From the NCBI RefSeq assembly GCF_016775005.1, contig NZ_JAEUXI010000004.1, positions 206,297 through 270,296 on the forward strand: a stretch of DNA of 64,000 bases, given 5' to 3'. Shown in pieces: positions 1-10,256 of this stretch. The position numbers and the translations under genes are program-made. This DNA comes from Streptococcus suis (lineage in GTDB: Bacteria > Bacillota > Bacilli > Lactobacillales > Streptococcaceae). Every line of letters starts with the position of its first letter. The first letter of the stretch is position 1. The notes beneath the pieces were generated by a model. It saw only the letters and a list, made by a program, of their open reading frames with translations, ran no database searches and was not told where the DNA came from.

Positions 1-257
1 AGTTGTTGGGCGATGGGCTGCACAACCTCTGCAACTGCATGAATTTCCGCCTGATGGAAAAGATAATCAATGGTCTCATGAACACTGCCCTCAATGGAAT
101 TTTCAACAGGAACAACTGAATACTCTACTTGCCCTGATTCAAAGGCCTTGATGACTTCCGTTATAGTCCCATAAGCCAGCAAATCAGCCTCTGGAAAGGC
201 TTGCTGGGCAACGTGGTGAGTAAAGGACCCGCGAGGGCCTAAGTAAGCTACTTGCAT
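1..257 (-). CDS. pheA: Prephenate dehydratase, 5' part only (runs off window)
   Basis: Prephenate dehydratase makes phenylpyruvate from prephenate, the committed step of phenylalanine synthesis. The ATG is at 257 and 85 codons are in the window. The reading begins MQVAYLGPRGSFTHH, the usual GPxGSFxxxA opening of the family, and has VPVENSIEGSV at about residues 50-60, part of the substrate-binding region. The ATG lies inside the end of aroK (10 bp overlap), so the two are translationally coupled. The C-terminal ACT domain expected of this family would lie outside the window. Identification is from motifs and from its place next to aroK and aroA. Confidence 0.93.
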   Translation of the reverse strand, partial: MQVAYLGPRGSFTHHVAQQAFPEADLLAYGTITEVIKAFESGQVEYSVVPVENSIEGSVHETIDYLFHQAEIHAVAEVVQPIAQQ

Positions 258-739
258 AGAATTTTCCTTGCTACATGTTCTGGACTTAAATCATCCGTAT
301 CAATGACGGTATCAGCCAATCCTTGATAGAGAGACATTCGCTCTTGATAGATTGTTTCAAAGTCATCCTTACTATTTTCTAAAAAGAGGGGACGCTGGGA
401 TTGACTATCTTGGCTAATTCGCTCATAGGCAACATCAAATGATGCCGTCAATAAGACATTATTTTCCTTATTCTTTTGCAATAACTGACGATTGAACTCT
501 GATTTGACTACACCGCCACCTGTCGACACAAGGCAGTCAGCTGACAAGGCCAACAATTCTTTCAAGACTTCCGTTTCAACTTGACGAAAGGCGGCTTCAC
601 CTTTAAGTCTGAAATAATCTGCGATAGACATGCCAATTCGTTCTTCAATGATTTGGTCCATATCGTAAACAGGTAAATTTAGCAAATTTGCAGTAGTGGT
701 TTTTCCTACTCCCATAAATCCAAGTAAAACGATTGGCAT
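248..739 (-). CDS. aroK: Shikimate kinase
   Basis: Phosphorylates shikimate with ATP to shikimate-3-phosphate (shikimate pathway, cytosol). 163 residues, normal for the family. Visible features are a Walker A loop GFMGVGKTT at residues 7-15, the DMD shikimate/Mg site at 26-28, the STGGG motif at 72-76 and an RPL motif near 116 in the lid. It sits between aroA (8 nt upstream) and pheA (overlapping downstream), so it belongs to an aroA-aroK-pheA transcription unit read leftward. In pneumococci the same three genes are adjacent. Confidence 0.95.
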   Translation of the reverse strand: MPIVLLGFMGVGKTTTANLLNLPVYDMDQIIEERIGMSIADYFRLKGEAAFRQVETEVLKELLALSADCLVSTGGGVVKSEFNRQLLQKNKENNVLLTASFDVAYERISQDSQSQRPLFLENSKDDFETIYQERMSLYQGLADTVIDTDDLSPEHVARKILCK

Positions 740-747
740 AATTTCTC

Positions 748-2067
<1,320 letters not shown>

Positions 2068-2249
2068 TATTTTCAAAGAGTTTTCAGATTTTTTTGACAA
2101 TTTCAGATTAATTTCTATAAGAAAATTCCTCTTGAAGCATAAAAATATATGTGAAGTTCAGATTGTATCATATCAATCTCAGAATTTCCAGAATTTACTG
2201 AAAATTTTATCAAAATGAATTTATTTTAGTTTAAAAATCTTAAAAATAA

Positions 2250-2258
2250 TGGTAAAAT
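2250..2258 (+). promoter_or_regulatory. Candidate extended -10 promoter for the DAHP synthase-aroE-aroB unit
   Basis: TGG-TAAAAT sits about 34 nt upstream of the first DAHP synthase start. A second candidate further up is TTGACA (2094-2099), 16 nt, TATAAG (2116-2121), which would give a leader of roughly 160 nt. Both are motif calls only. Confidence 0.4.
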
Positions 2259-2272
2259 TAAGGAATATACCA

Positions 2273-2311
2273 ATGAAAGAGGACTTCTATATTGTTTACA
2301 GCAATCAGTAA
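2273..2311 (+). CDS. Possible 12-codon upstream peptide overlapping the DAHP synthase start
   Basis: ATG at 2273 is 8 nt after AAGGA (2260-2264) and reads MKEDFYIVYSNQ then TAA. It is in a different frame from the DAHP synthase and ends 20 nt inside it. It has one Phe and two Tyr codons, which is suggestive next to a gene normally controlled by Phe and Tyr, but a 12-codon open frame can easily arise by chance. Confidence 0.2.
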   Translation: MKEDFYIVYSNQ

Positions 2312-3311
2312 AAAAATTGACATCAATCAAGTGCGAGAGCATTCTAAACTCTCTCCAGAAACACTTGCTAAAAAACAAGCTCGTGACCGTGAACTTGAAG
2401 CCATCTTAAAAGGTGAAGATGATCGTCTTCTCCTAGTAATTGGCCCATGTTCATCAGACAATGAAGAGGCCGTCTTGGACTACGCACACCGTTTGGCCAA
2501 ACTTCAAGAAGAAGTCAAAGATAAAATTTTCATGGTCATGCGGGTCTACACTGCCAAGCCACGTACAAATGGTGACGGCTACAAGGGCCTCATGCACCAA
2601 CCTGATACAGATGCCGCACCAAGCTTAATCAACGGTATCAAGGCTGTGCGTAATTTGCACTACCGCGTCATTACCGAAACTGGATTAACAACTGCAGATG
2701 AAATGCTTTATCCAGAAAACCTGCCATTGGTAGACGACTTGGTTTCCTACATCGCTATCGGAGCACGTTCGGTGGAAAACCAACAACACCGCTTTGTTGC
2801 ATCAGGCATCGACGTTCCAACTGGCCTCAAAAACCCAACATCAGGTAACCTCAAAGTCATGTTCAATGGTCTTTTTGCCGCTCAGAAGAAACAATCATTC
2901 CTCTTCAATAATACGGAAGTTGAAACATCTGGTAACCCACTTGCTCACGTTATCCTTCGTGGCGCAGTCAATGAAAATGGCAAATATGTACCAAACTACT
3001 ACTACGATAATCTCTTGGAAACCATTGAACTCTATGGCCAATTTGGCTTGAAAAATCCATTCATCATCATTGATACCAACCATGACAATTCTGGGAAAAA
3101 TTATTTGGAACAAATCCGTATCGTCCGTCAAACCTTAATCAACCGTGACTGGAACGAATCCATTCGTAACTACGTTCGCGGCTTCATGATTGAATCCTAC
3201 ATTGAAGACGGTCGCCAAGACAATCCAGATGTCTATGGAAAATCCATCACAGACCCTTGCTTAGGCTGGGAAAAAACACAAGAACTCATCCGAGAAATTT
3301 ACAAGAGATAG
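2292..3311 (+). CDS. 3-deoxy-7-phosphoheptulonate (DAHP) synthase, first copy
   Basis: First enzyme of the shikimate pathway: PEP plus erythrose-4-phosphate to DAHP. 339 residues, class I alpha (AroF/G/H) type. Motifs include VIGPCSSD near 53, the metal-site Cys in that GPCS, MRVYTAKPRT near 82, GARSVE near 157, DTNHDNSGKN near 258 and IEDGRQ near 302. The start is TTG at 2292 behind AGAGGA; an upstream ATG at 2273 is out of frame. The next gene is a paralogue only 9 nt downstream. In other bacteria such pairs differ in feedback by Phe and Tyr; which is which here cannot be read from sequence by eye. Pneumococci carry a similar pair. Confidence 0.93.
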   Translation: MFTAISKKIDINQVREHSKLSPETLAKKQARDRELEAILKGEDDRLLLVIGPCSSDNEEAVLDYAHRLAKLQEEVKDKIFMVMRVYTAKPRTNGDGYKGLMHQPDTDAAPSLINGIKAVRNLHYRVITETGLTTADEMLYPENLPLVDDLVSYIAIGARSVENQQHRFVASGIDVPTGLKNPTSGNLKVMFNGLFAAQKKQSFLFNNTEVETSGNPLAHVILRGAVNENGKYVPNYYYDNLLETIELYGQFGLKNPFIIIDTNHDNSGKNYLEQIRIVRQTLINRDWNESIRNYVRGFMIESYIEDGRQDNPDVYGKSITDPCLGWEKTQELIREIYKR

Positions 3312-3320
3312 GAAAATACT

Positions 3321-4346
3321 ATGGGAATCCACAAACGTAGCATCAGTTTAGACATTGATAAAGTAAAAGAGCTTTCAAAGCTCGAAGGAGACTTTCTGGC
3401 TGCAAAAAATCAGCGTGATGAAGAACTGAAAGGCATTATCCGAGGCGAAGATGACCGTTTGCTCTTGGTTATCGGCCCTTGCTCTTCTGATAATGAAGAG
3501 GCCGTTTTGGAATACGCACGTCGTCTCTCCAAACTTCAAGAGGAAGTCAAGGATAAAATCTTCATGGTCATGCGGGTTTACACAGCTAAGCCACGTACCA
3601 ATGGGGAAGGCTATAAAGGACTGGTTCATCAGCCAGATACTTCTAAATTACCAGACCTCATTAACGGAATTGCAGCCGTTCGTAATTTGCATTACCGTGT
3701 CATTACTGAGACCGGACTCACAACTGCTGATGAAATGCTCTACTCTGCCAACTACCCACTGGTAGAGGATTTGGTTTCCTACCATGCCATCGGAGCTCGT
3801 TCGGTTGAAGACCAAGAACACCGCTTTGTTGCCTCAGGCATCGACATGCCAACAGGTATGAAAAACCCAACTTCTGGTAACTTGACTGTCATGTTCAACG
3901 GTATCTACGCAGCACAAAACAAGCAGAATTTTATCTACCGTGATGCCGAAGTTGATACAGATGGCAACCCTCTAGCTCATGCTATCCTTCGTGGTGCCAA
4001 TACTGAAAAGGGCGGATATGAGCCAAACTACTACTACGATATTCTCTTGAAAACTATCAAACAGTATGAACAATTTGGTCTTAAAAATCCATTTATCGTC
4101 ATTGATACCAACCACGACAATTCTGGTAAAAACTACCTGGAACAAATCCGTATCGTCCGTCAGACCCTCATCAACCGTGATTGGAATGAAGCGATTCGCA
4201 AATATGTCCGTGGTTTCATGATTGAATCCTACTTAGAAGACGGCCGTCAAGATAGCCCTGAGGTATTCGGCAAATCCATTACAGACCCTTGTTTGGGCTG
4301 GGATAAAACGGAAGCCCTTATCCGTGAAATCCACCAAACTTTATAA
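3321..4346 (+). CDS. DAHP synthase, second copy
   Basis: Same reaction as the preceding gene; 341 residues. It shares long identical blocks with copy one (GEDDRLLLVIGPCSSDNEEA, VRNLHYRVITETGLTTADEM, TNHDNSGKNYLEQIRIVRQT), while the first 30 residues and a loop around 195-235 differ. The N-terminal stretch is the usual allosteric part in this family, so the two copies probably respond to different aromatic end products (inference). ATG at 3321, 9 nt after the first copy, same transcription unit as aroE and aroB. Confidence 0.93.
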   Translation: MGIHKRSISLDIDKVKELSKLEGDFLAAKNQRDEELKGIIRGEDDRLLLVIGPCSSDNEEAVLEYARRLSKLQEEVKDKIFMVMRVYTAKPRTNGEGYKGLVHQPDTSKLPDLINGIAAVRNLHYRVITETGLTTADEMLYSANYPLVEDLVSYHAIGARSVEDQEHRFVASGIDMPTGMKNPTSGNLTVMFNGIYAAQNKQNFIYRDAEVDTDGNPLAHAILRGANTEKGGYEPNYYYDILLKTIKQYEQFGLKNPFIVIDTNHDNSGKNYLEQIRIVRQTLINRDWNEAIRKYVRGFMIESYLEDGRQDSPEVFGKSITDPCLGWDKTEALIREIHQTL

Positions 4347-4388
4347 ACTCGACTATTAAAAAAATCAGATGAAAAATGGAGGAGACCT

Positions 4389-5258
4389 GTGACTATTGAT
4401 GGATATACTCGCTTAGCTGCTGTTGTAGCCAAGCCAATCAAACACTCAATTTCCCCTTTTATTCATAATCTGGCTTTTCAAGATACAGGTGTAAATGGAG
4501 TATATGTTGCTTGGGAAATTCCAGAGGAAGACTTGGCTGTTACGCTAGAAAATATCAAACGCTATGATATGTTTGGAATCAATCTTTCTATGCCCTATAA
4601 GCAAGCTGTCATCCCTTATCTAGATGATTTAACAGCGTCTGCACGCCTGATTGGCGCTGTCAATACCGTTATTCATCAGGATGGAAAGCTAATTGGGCAC
4701 AATACTGACGGTATTGGCTTTTTCAAAAGCTTGGAAAATTTAAGAGGATTTCAAGTAGACAACAAATGCCTGACCATTCTAGGTGGTGGTGGTGCTTCTA
4801 CTGCTATCATAGCTCAGGCTGCACTGGACGATGCCAAAGAAATCACCATTTTCTGTCGGAAACAAAGCTTGGAAAGAACAAAGGCAAGCATTGCACCAAT
4901 TACACAAGCTACTGGAGTGCCCATGAAGGTTCTAGTCAACGATGATAGCCAGTTGATGCAAGAAGAAATTACCAAGTCAGACCTGTTGGTCAACGGCACT
5001 AGTGTCGGAATGGACGGAGTTTCTTTACCTGTCCCTACCAGCCTAGAATTCCCAGAACAGCTCTTGGTTGCAGATATCATATACCAACCTTTTGAAACAC
5101 CTTTAATGAAGCTTGCCCAGTCACAAGGCAACCCAACTATCAATGGTTTGGGCATGCTACTCTTTCAAGCAGCTGAAGCCTTCCAAGCCTGGACTGGTAA
5201 GGAAATGCCGACTGACTTGATTTGGGACCAATTAGTCCAGAAATACGACATCAAATAG
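4389..5258 (+). CDS. aroE: Shikimate dehydrogenase (NADP)
   Basis: Reduces 3-dehydroshikimate to shikimate. 289 residues. The shikimate site SPFIHNLAF near 23, the NLSMPYK segment near 63 with the catalytic Lys, [11 protein letters not shown] near 107 with the catalytic Asp, and the Rossmann loop LGGGGAST near 134 are all present. The start is GTG at 4389 with a strong GGAGGAG just upstream; there is no better in-frame ATG. Follows the DAHP synthases by 42 nt and precedes aroB by 12 nt. Confidence 0.94.
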   Translation: MTIDGYTRLAAVVAKPIKHSISPFIHNLAFQDTGVNGVYVAWEIPEEDLAVTLENIKRYDMFGINLSMPYKQAVIPYLDDLTASARLIGAVNTVIHQDGKLIGHNTDGIGFFKSLENLRGFQVDNKCLTILGGGGASTAIIAQAALDDAKEITIFCRKQSLERTKASIAPITQATGVPMKVLVNDDSQLMQEEITKSDLLVNGTSVGMDGVSLPVPTSLEFPEQLLVADIIYQPFETPLMKLAQSQGNPTINGLGMLLFQAAEAFQAWTGKEMPTDLIWDQLVQKYDIK

Positions 5259-5270
5259 AGAGGAAATCTG

Positions 5271-6338
5271 ATGAAACTGACCGTCAATATTCCCTACAAT
5301 CCCTACGACATCCTTATCCAAAGAGGAAGTTTAGCACAGACAGGTGCATGGGTCAAAGAACTTTGGAAACCTCAGAAAATCGCCATTATTACAGATGACC
5401 ACGTTGGCTCACTCTACCGTGAAACAGTCCAGTCAAGCTTGGAACAAGCTGGTTTTGAAACCATTGCTTTTGAATTTTCAGAAGGCGAAGCATCAAAAAA
5501 TCTTGACACTGTCAATCAAGCCTACGAATTTCTCGTAAAAAATGGCATGACACGCAGTGACGGAATCATTGCCCTGGGTGGTGGTGTCGTTGGTGATTTG
5601 GCAGGTTTTGTCGCTTCTACCTATATGCGTGGTATCCATTTCCTACAAATCCCAACCAGCCTAACTGCCCAAGTCGATTCTTCTATCGGGGGAAAAACTG
5701 GCGTGAACACCCCATTTGCCAAAAATATGGTGGGGACCTTCTGCCAACCAGACGGCGTTCTCATTGACCCTGATACCCTAAAAACACTCGGCAAACGTGA
5801 ATTGATTGAAGGAATGGGCGAGGTTGTCAAATATGGCTTAATAGATGATGTGGAGCTCTGGGAAACCCTAGACCAATTAGACGGCTCTGTCGAGAGCATT
5901 CTGGAGCATGCTGACTATATCATCTACCACTCCTGTGAAGTTAAACGCAAGGTCGTTGTCGAAGATGAATTAGACAACGGTGTCAGACTCTACCTAAACT
6001 TCGGTCACACGATCGGACATGCTATTGAAGCGACCGCTGGCTACGGCCAGGTCATGCACGGTGAAGCTGTTGCCATCGGTATGGTACAAATCTCACGCGC
6101 AGCTGAGAAAAAAGGACTGATGCCAACCGGTATGACAGAAAAGATTATCGCCATGTGTGAAAAATTCGGCTTGCCGATTGCACATCAGCCTTGGAATGTA
6201 GATGAATTATACGCCGCCCTAACTCACGATAAAAAAGCACGTGGCAAGACCATCAAACTTGTCATCGTACCACAATTAGGCCAGGCAGCCATCCATCAAA
6301 TTCCAATGGAAGAAATGCTGGAATATCTACAAGTCTAG
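5271..6338 (+). CDS. aroB: 3-dehydroquinate synthase
   Basis: Cyclises DAHP to 3-dehydroquinate using NAD and a divalent metal. 355 residues, normal. The signature [19 protein letters not shown] near 103-121 is the NAD-binding glycine-rich part, [17 protein letters not shown] near 130 holds active-site residues, and [10 protein letters not shown] near 244 carries metal-binding histidines. ATG follows GAGAGGAAATCTG. Last gene before a strong terminator at 6448-6480. Confidence 0.95.
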   Translation: MKLTVNIPYNPYDILIQRGSLAQTGAWVKELWKPQKIAIITDDHVGSLYRETVQSSLEQAGFETIAFEFSEGEASKNLDTVNQAYEFLVKNGMTRSDGIIALGGGVVGDLAGFVASTYMRGIHFLQIPTSLTAQVDSSIGGKTGVNTPFAKNMVGTFCQPDGVLIDPDTLKTLGKRELIEGMGEVVKYGLIDDVELWETLDQLDGSVESILEHADYIIYHSCEVKRKVVVEDELDNGVRLYLNFGHTIGHAIEATAGYGQVMHGEAVAIGMVQISRAAEKKGLMPTGMTEKIIAMCEKFGLPIAHQPWNVDELYAALTHDKKARGKTIKLVIVPQLGQAAIHQIPMEEMLEYLQV

Positions 6339-6345
6339 TCAAATA

Positions 6346-6440
6346 AATTAGCTTTCAGACAAGAACTGAAGAGCAGGCAGTACTAGAGTACGGTAAGCTA
6401 AGAGTGACGATATAGCAAGGCTAATTCAAATGACGATATA
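6346..6440. repeat. Small structured intergenic element between aroB and its terminator
   Basis: The ends carry an inverted pair AATTAGC (6346-6352) and GCTAATT (6420-6426). Inside is GTAC-TAGA-GTAC, and GACGATATA occurs twice (about 6407 and 6432). It does not look coding. It resembles the small dispersed repeats common in streptococcal genomes, but copy number cannot be judged from one window. Confidence 0.3.
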
Positions 6441-6447
6441 AAAAAAG

Positions 6448-6480
6448 ACTACTGATTTGAATAAATCAGTAGTTTTTTTT
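6448..6480. terminator. Bidirectional intrinsic terminator between aroB and the ABC operon
   Basis: An 11-bp perfect stem, ACTACTGATTT pairing with AAATCAGTAGT around a GAAT loop, is followed by eight Ts on the plus strand and preceded by seven As, so it can serve convergent aroB and the ABC ATPase gene. Confidence 0.9.
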
Positions 6481-7280
6481 TACAAAATCATCTCATCATC
6501 AATGAGTTTTTCACCGCTATTTTTATGGAAGAGTTCCATAAGGTCTTGAACGGTTAAGTTTTTCTTTTCTTCACCACGAACATCGACAACGATTTGACCA
6601 CGGTGCAACATGACCAAACGGTTTCCGTATTCAATGGCATTTTCCATGTTATGGGTAATCATAAGGGCTGTCAATTGATGACTTTCCACGATTTTCTTGG
6701 TCAATTCCATCACCATGTCACTGGTCTTTGGATCCAGCGCTGCAGTATGCTCATCTAGGAGGAGAACTTTGGGTTTCACAAGCGAAGCCATCATCAAGGT
6801 CAGTGCCTGACGCTGCCCCCCTGAAAGAAACTGCGTATCCACTTTCATACGCTCTTCCAAGCCCAAACCAAGTTCTTTCAAGGCCTCTTTGAAGATTGCA
6901 CGTTCGCTGTCTTTCACACCCCAGCCTAGACCACGAGATAAACCACGACGGTAGGCAATGGCCATATTTTCTTCAATGGTCAAACGGGAAGCCGTGCCCA
7001 TCTTAGGATCTTGGAAAACTCTACTAATGTCTTTTGAGCGTTTAGCAGCTGAAACATTTTTGATGGATTTTCCTTCAAGTAAAATATCACCTGAATCAAC
7101 TGTCAGAGCACCTGCAAGTGAGTTCATAAAAGTTGATTTACCTGCACCATTACCACCGATAATAGAGATAAAATCACCTTCTTGTACATCTAAGTTTAAA
7201 CCTCGAAGAACATGGTTCTCATTAACCGTTCCTGCTTCGAAGGTTTTATGAATATTTTGAATCGATAAAATAGTTGTCAT
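6480..7280 (-). CDS. ABC transporter ATP-binding protein (TrpZ-like)
   Basis: 266-residue ATPase that would power the importer encoded with it. Walker A GGNGAGKST near residue 42, ABC signature LSGGQRQ near 153, Walker B VLLLDEH near 178 and a His switch in ITHN near 208 are intact. It is last in the operon SBP1-SBP2-permease-ATPase, 9 nt after the permease. Homologous three-gene systems in pneumococci are predicted aromatic amino acid (trpXYZ) transporters; the aro neighbourhood and the Tyr/Phe leader peptide upstream agree with an aromatic substrate, but no direct proof is in the sequence. Confidence 0.85.
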   Translation of the reverse strand: MTTILSIQNIHKTFEAGTVNENHVLRGLNLDVQEGDFISIIGGNGAGKSTFMNSLAGALTVDSGDILLEGKSIKNVSAAKRSKDISRVFQDPKMGTASRLTIEENMAIAYRRGLSRGLGWGVKDSERAIFKEALKELGLGLEERMKVDTQFLSGGQRQALTLMMASLVKPKVLLLDEHTAALDPKTSDMVMELTKKIVESHQLTALMITHNMENAIEYGNRLVMLHRGQIVVDVRGEEKKNLTVQDLMELFHKNSGEKLIDDEMIL

Positions 7281-7289
7281 TACTTCCTC

Positions 7290-8183
7290 CTAAGCATTTC
7301 CGTTCAACTTTGGACGACGAATGTTGAACTTTTTCTGCAATTCTGGCACATAGAGAACCGTTGCCAAGAGAATGGCAGAGAAGAGTTTCACAAGGTCAGC
7401 ATCCATACCTGGAATTTCCAAGATAGTCAAGATAATCAAGCGGTAAATAACGGCTCCTAGTACGACAGATGCCAAGCGTTGTCCAATTTTCAAATTGCGC
7501 AATACCACTTCTGCGATAATCACAGAAGCCAAGCCGATAACAATGGTACCTGTACCAGAGTTCAAATCTGCATAACCATTGTTTTGTGTCAATAAGGCAC
7601 CACAGAGGGCAATCAAGCCATTGGACAACATGTAACCATAGATTTTCATATTATCAACATTGATGCCGTTGGCTTCACTCATCGGGATATTGTCACCTGT
7701 TGAACGAATGGCCAAACCAATTTGCGTATTGAGCAAAAGAGTCAATAAAAGGATCACCACAATAACGAAGGCTGCTCCAATCAGCAAAACAGCATTTGTC
7801 TTCGTAAGGCCCAAATCTTGCAATTGTGTCACCAGTGTTTCCTGTTTTAGCAAGGCTACGTTTGCCTTTCCCAAAACCTTGAGGTTAATCGAGTAGAGGC
7901 CCGTCAAGGTTACGATACCTGTTAAAAGGGCTGGAATTTTCAACTTGGTATGAAGCAAGCCCGACACTAAACCAGCTAGCATCCCCGCGACAAAGCCTAG
8001 GAAGGTCGCAAGCAAAGGGTTCAGCCCATTAACAATTCCAGTTGCACAGACAGCGGCGCCAAGCGGGTAGGCACCTTCTGCTGTCAAGTCTGCGATATCT
8101 AAAATACGGAAGGTCAGGTAAACACCGATGGCCATAATTGACCAAAGGAGACCCTGAGAAATACTTGATAAAATCAAATCCAC
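7290..8183 (-). CDS. ABC transporter permease (TrpY-like, branched-chain type fold)
   Basis: 297 residues, largely hydrophobic with roughly eight to nine membrane segments, ending in a basic cytoplasmic tail (FNIRRPKLNGNA). It resembles LivH/LivM-type inner membrane subunits, for example the segment GLAIRSTGDNIPMSEANGI that probably contacts the ATPase. It is the only permease in the operon, so the transporter is likely a homodimer of this subunit serving both binding proteins. 50 nt separate it from the second binding protein gene. Confidence 0.83.
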   Translation of the reverse strand: MDLILSSISQGLLWSIMAIGVYLTFRILDIADLTAEGAYPLGAAVCATGIVNGLNPLLATFLGFVAGMLAGLVSGLLHTKLKIPALLTGIVTLTGLYSINLKVLGKANVALLKQETLVTQLQDLGLTKTNAVLLIGAAFVIVVILLLTLLLNTQIGLAIRSTGDNIPMSEANGINVDNMKIYGYMLSNGLIALCGALLTQNNGYADLNSGTGTIVIGLASVIIAEVVLRNLKIGQRLASVVLGAVIYRLIILTILEIPGMDADLVKLFSAILLATVLYVPELQKKFNIRRPKLNGNA

Positions 8184-8233
8184 GATTTACTCCTTTTATT
8201 GCCCCGTCATCAATTGGGGTCTTCTAGTTTTTC

Positions 8234-9208
8234 TTATTCTGAAACGGTAAGGTTAGATACATCAATACCGAGTTTTTCTGCCATATCAGTATTGACATGC
8301 AATTCAACAGTTTCTGGATACTGAACAGCTGTTTCTGCTGGATCAGCACCTTCGAGAATTTCGATAGCAATCTTAGCAGTCTGACGCCCAAGCGCTTCGT
8401 AGTTAGTACCGTAAGTTAGGAGACCACCTTGATCTACCATGTCTGTCGAACCACCAATAACTGGCACTTTATATTCAACAGATAATTCACCAATCATTGA
8501 CATCGTTGATGCAACAGTATTGTCCGTTGGAACAAAGACAGCATCTACATCTTGCATCAAGCTAGTTGCTGCGTCTTGAACTTCATTTGTCGAAGAAATG
8601 CCCTTAACAACAACTGTATAACCTGCATCTTCAAGTAATTTTTGCGCTTGCTCAACCTGTACTTCTGAATTTCGCTCACTGGTCGTATAGAGAATACCAA
8701 CTGTTTTCGCATCTGGCACAGCCTGTCCCAATAATTCAACTTGTTTACCAATCGGTGCCTGGTCTGATGTACCTGTTAATAATCCGCCAGGTTGTTCAAT
8801 TGATTCAACCAAGTCAGCTGAAAGTGGGTCCGTTACTGCAGTAAACAGAATCGGTGTTTCCGTCGAAACAGTTGCTAAACTTTGTGCTGCAGGTGTTGCA
8901 ATCGCTAGGACAATATCATTATCACCGACCAATTGCTCCGAAATGGTCTGAAGGTTGGCTTGATCTCCTTGAGCATTTTGGTAGTCCAAGGTAATCTTGT
9001 CACCTTCTGTATAACCATTTGCAGCCAATTCTGCCACAAATCCTTCACGTGCTGCTGTCAAAGAATCATGCTCCATATACTGCAAAATACCAACAGCAAC
9101 GGTTTCACTAGATGAACTGTTTGAAGATGTTGAGCATGCTGCTAAAGCCAAGGCGCTCAAACCGATAACTGAAATTCCTGTTAATTTTTTAACCAAATAC
9201 GAATACAT
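8234..9208 (-). CDS. ABC substrate-binding lipoprotein, second copy (TrpX-like)
   Basis: 324 residues. The N-terminus has a hydrophobic stretch ending in the lipobox LAAC, so it is a lipoprotein attached to the outer face of the membrane. The body matches the ABC_sub_bind family: VGILQYMEHDSL, ATPAAQSLA, FTAVTDPLSADLV, GILYTTSERNS and VPTDNTVAST. It is about half identical by eye to the preceding gene but differs in several likely ligand positions, for example TSDQAPIGKQ against SVDATDVEGQ. Predicted ligand is an aromatic amino acid (inference from neighbours and family). Confidence 0.82.
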   Translation of the reverse strand: MYSYLVKKLTGISVIGLSALALAACSTSSNSSSSETVAVGILQYMEHDSLTAAREGFVAELAANGYTEGDKITLDYQNAQGDQANLQTISEQLVGDNDIVLAIATPAAQSLATVSTETPILFTAVTDPLSADLVESIEQPGGLLTGTSDQAPIGKQVELLGQAVPDAKTVGILYTTSERNSEVQVEQAQKLLEDAGYTVVVKGISSTNEVQDAATSLMQDVDAVFVPTDNTVASTMSMIGELSVEYKVPVIGGSTDMVDQGGLLTYGTNYEALGRQTAKIAIEILEGADPAETAVQYPETVELHVNTDMAEKLGIDVSNLTVSE

Positions 9209-9232
9209 ACATTTCTCCTAGCTATTTTTGAT

Positions 9233-10192
9233 TTATTTCGCTAATGCTTCAATCGTTGCAGGATCAATTCCCACCGCACTAGCCATTTCTTCGTTCACTG
9301 CAATCGCTGCCGTTTCAGGTGTTTCAACTGCCAATTTTGCTGGATCAGCACCTTCAAGGATTTGGACAGCCAACTCACCAGCCTGAACACCGATAGCGTG
9401 GTAATCAACTCCGTAAGTGAAGAGGGCTGCATCTAGGACAGCGGCATCAGAACCCATTGCAGGGACTTTTGCTTCTTTCAAAATTTCACCGATTGTAGAA
9501 GCTGTTGAAGCTACTGTATTGTCTGTCGGAAGATAGATTGCATCAACCTGACCAGCAAGAGACGTCATCACTTGTTGTACATCATTGGTAGATGTAACTG
9601 TTTTGACAACAACGGAAACGCCAGCTGCTTCTAGGGCTTTCTTAGCGGTTTCAGCCTGAACTTCTGAGTTTACTTCGCTTGAGTTGTAGAAGATACCAAC
9701 TGTTTTAGCTTCTGGTACAACTTTGAGCAACATGTCAATTTGACCTTCAACATCTGTCGCATCGACTGAACCTGTCATATTTCCACCAGGTGCTTCCATT
9801 GAATTCACTAAACCTGCTTCTACTGGATCCGTTACAGCAGTAAATACTGACGGTGTCTCCGAATCAACACTCAACAAGGCCTGGGCAGCTGGAGTCGCTA
9901 TAGCAAAGTTCACATTGTTCTCTCCTGCCAACTGCTCCACCATAGTTTGGAGGTTTGCTTGATCACCCTGTGAATTTTGGTAATCAACTGTTAAGTTTTC
10001 ACCTTCCACGTATCCTGCTTCTGCCAAGGCTTCTAAAAATCCTTCACGTGAAGCAGAAAGCGCATCGTGCTCAGCGTATTGGATAATACCAAGTTTTACA
10101 GATTCAGAATCGGAAGAGCTTGCCGAACAAGCCGCCAAAGTTACTGCTGACAATAGAGCTACTGAGCTCAATACAATTTTTTTAAACCCCAT
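9233..10192 (-). CDS. ABC substrate-binding lipoprotein, first copy (TrpX-like)
   Basis: 319 residues from ATG 10192. This start is chosen because AAAGGAG lies 9 nt upstream and the product then begins with a classic lipoprotein signal MGFKKIVLSSVALL ending LAAC; an in-frame ATG at 10249 would add 19 polar residues in front of the signal. Family motifs: LGIIQYAEHDALS, ATPAAQALL, FTAVTDPVEAGLV, FYNSSEVNSEVQ, LPTDNTVAST. First structural gene of the importer operon, directly behind the leader attenuator at 10257-10503. Two binding proteins sharing one permease suggests two related ligands. Confidence 0.83.
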   Translation of the reverse strand: MGFKKIVLSSVALLSAVTLAACSASSSDSESVKLGIIQYAEHDALSASREGFLEALAEAGYVEGENLTVDYQNSQGDQANLQTMVEQLAGENNVNFAIATPAAQALLSVDSETPSVFTAVTDPVEAGLVNSMEAPGGNMTGSVDATDVEGQIDMLLKVVPEAKTVGIFYNSSEVNSEVQAETAKKALEAAGVSVVVKTVTSTNDVQQVMTSLAGQVDAIYLPTDNTVASTASTIGEILKEAKVPAMGSDAAVLDAALFTYGVDYHAIGVQAGELAVQILEGADPAKLAVETPETAAIAVNEEMASAVGIDPATIEALAK

Positions 10193-10256
10193 AAGTTTAA
10201 TCTCCTTTAATTTTTTGAAATGATGCCATTTATCATCGGTCTGTAGCATGCAAGAT

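Noticed and set aside
10193..10249. Upstream ATG (10249) for the first binding lipoprotein
   Set aside because: It lacks a ribosome binding site, lies at the foot of the attenuator terminator, and would put 19 polar residues before the signal peptide.
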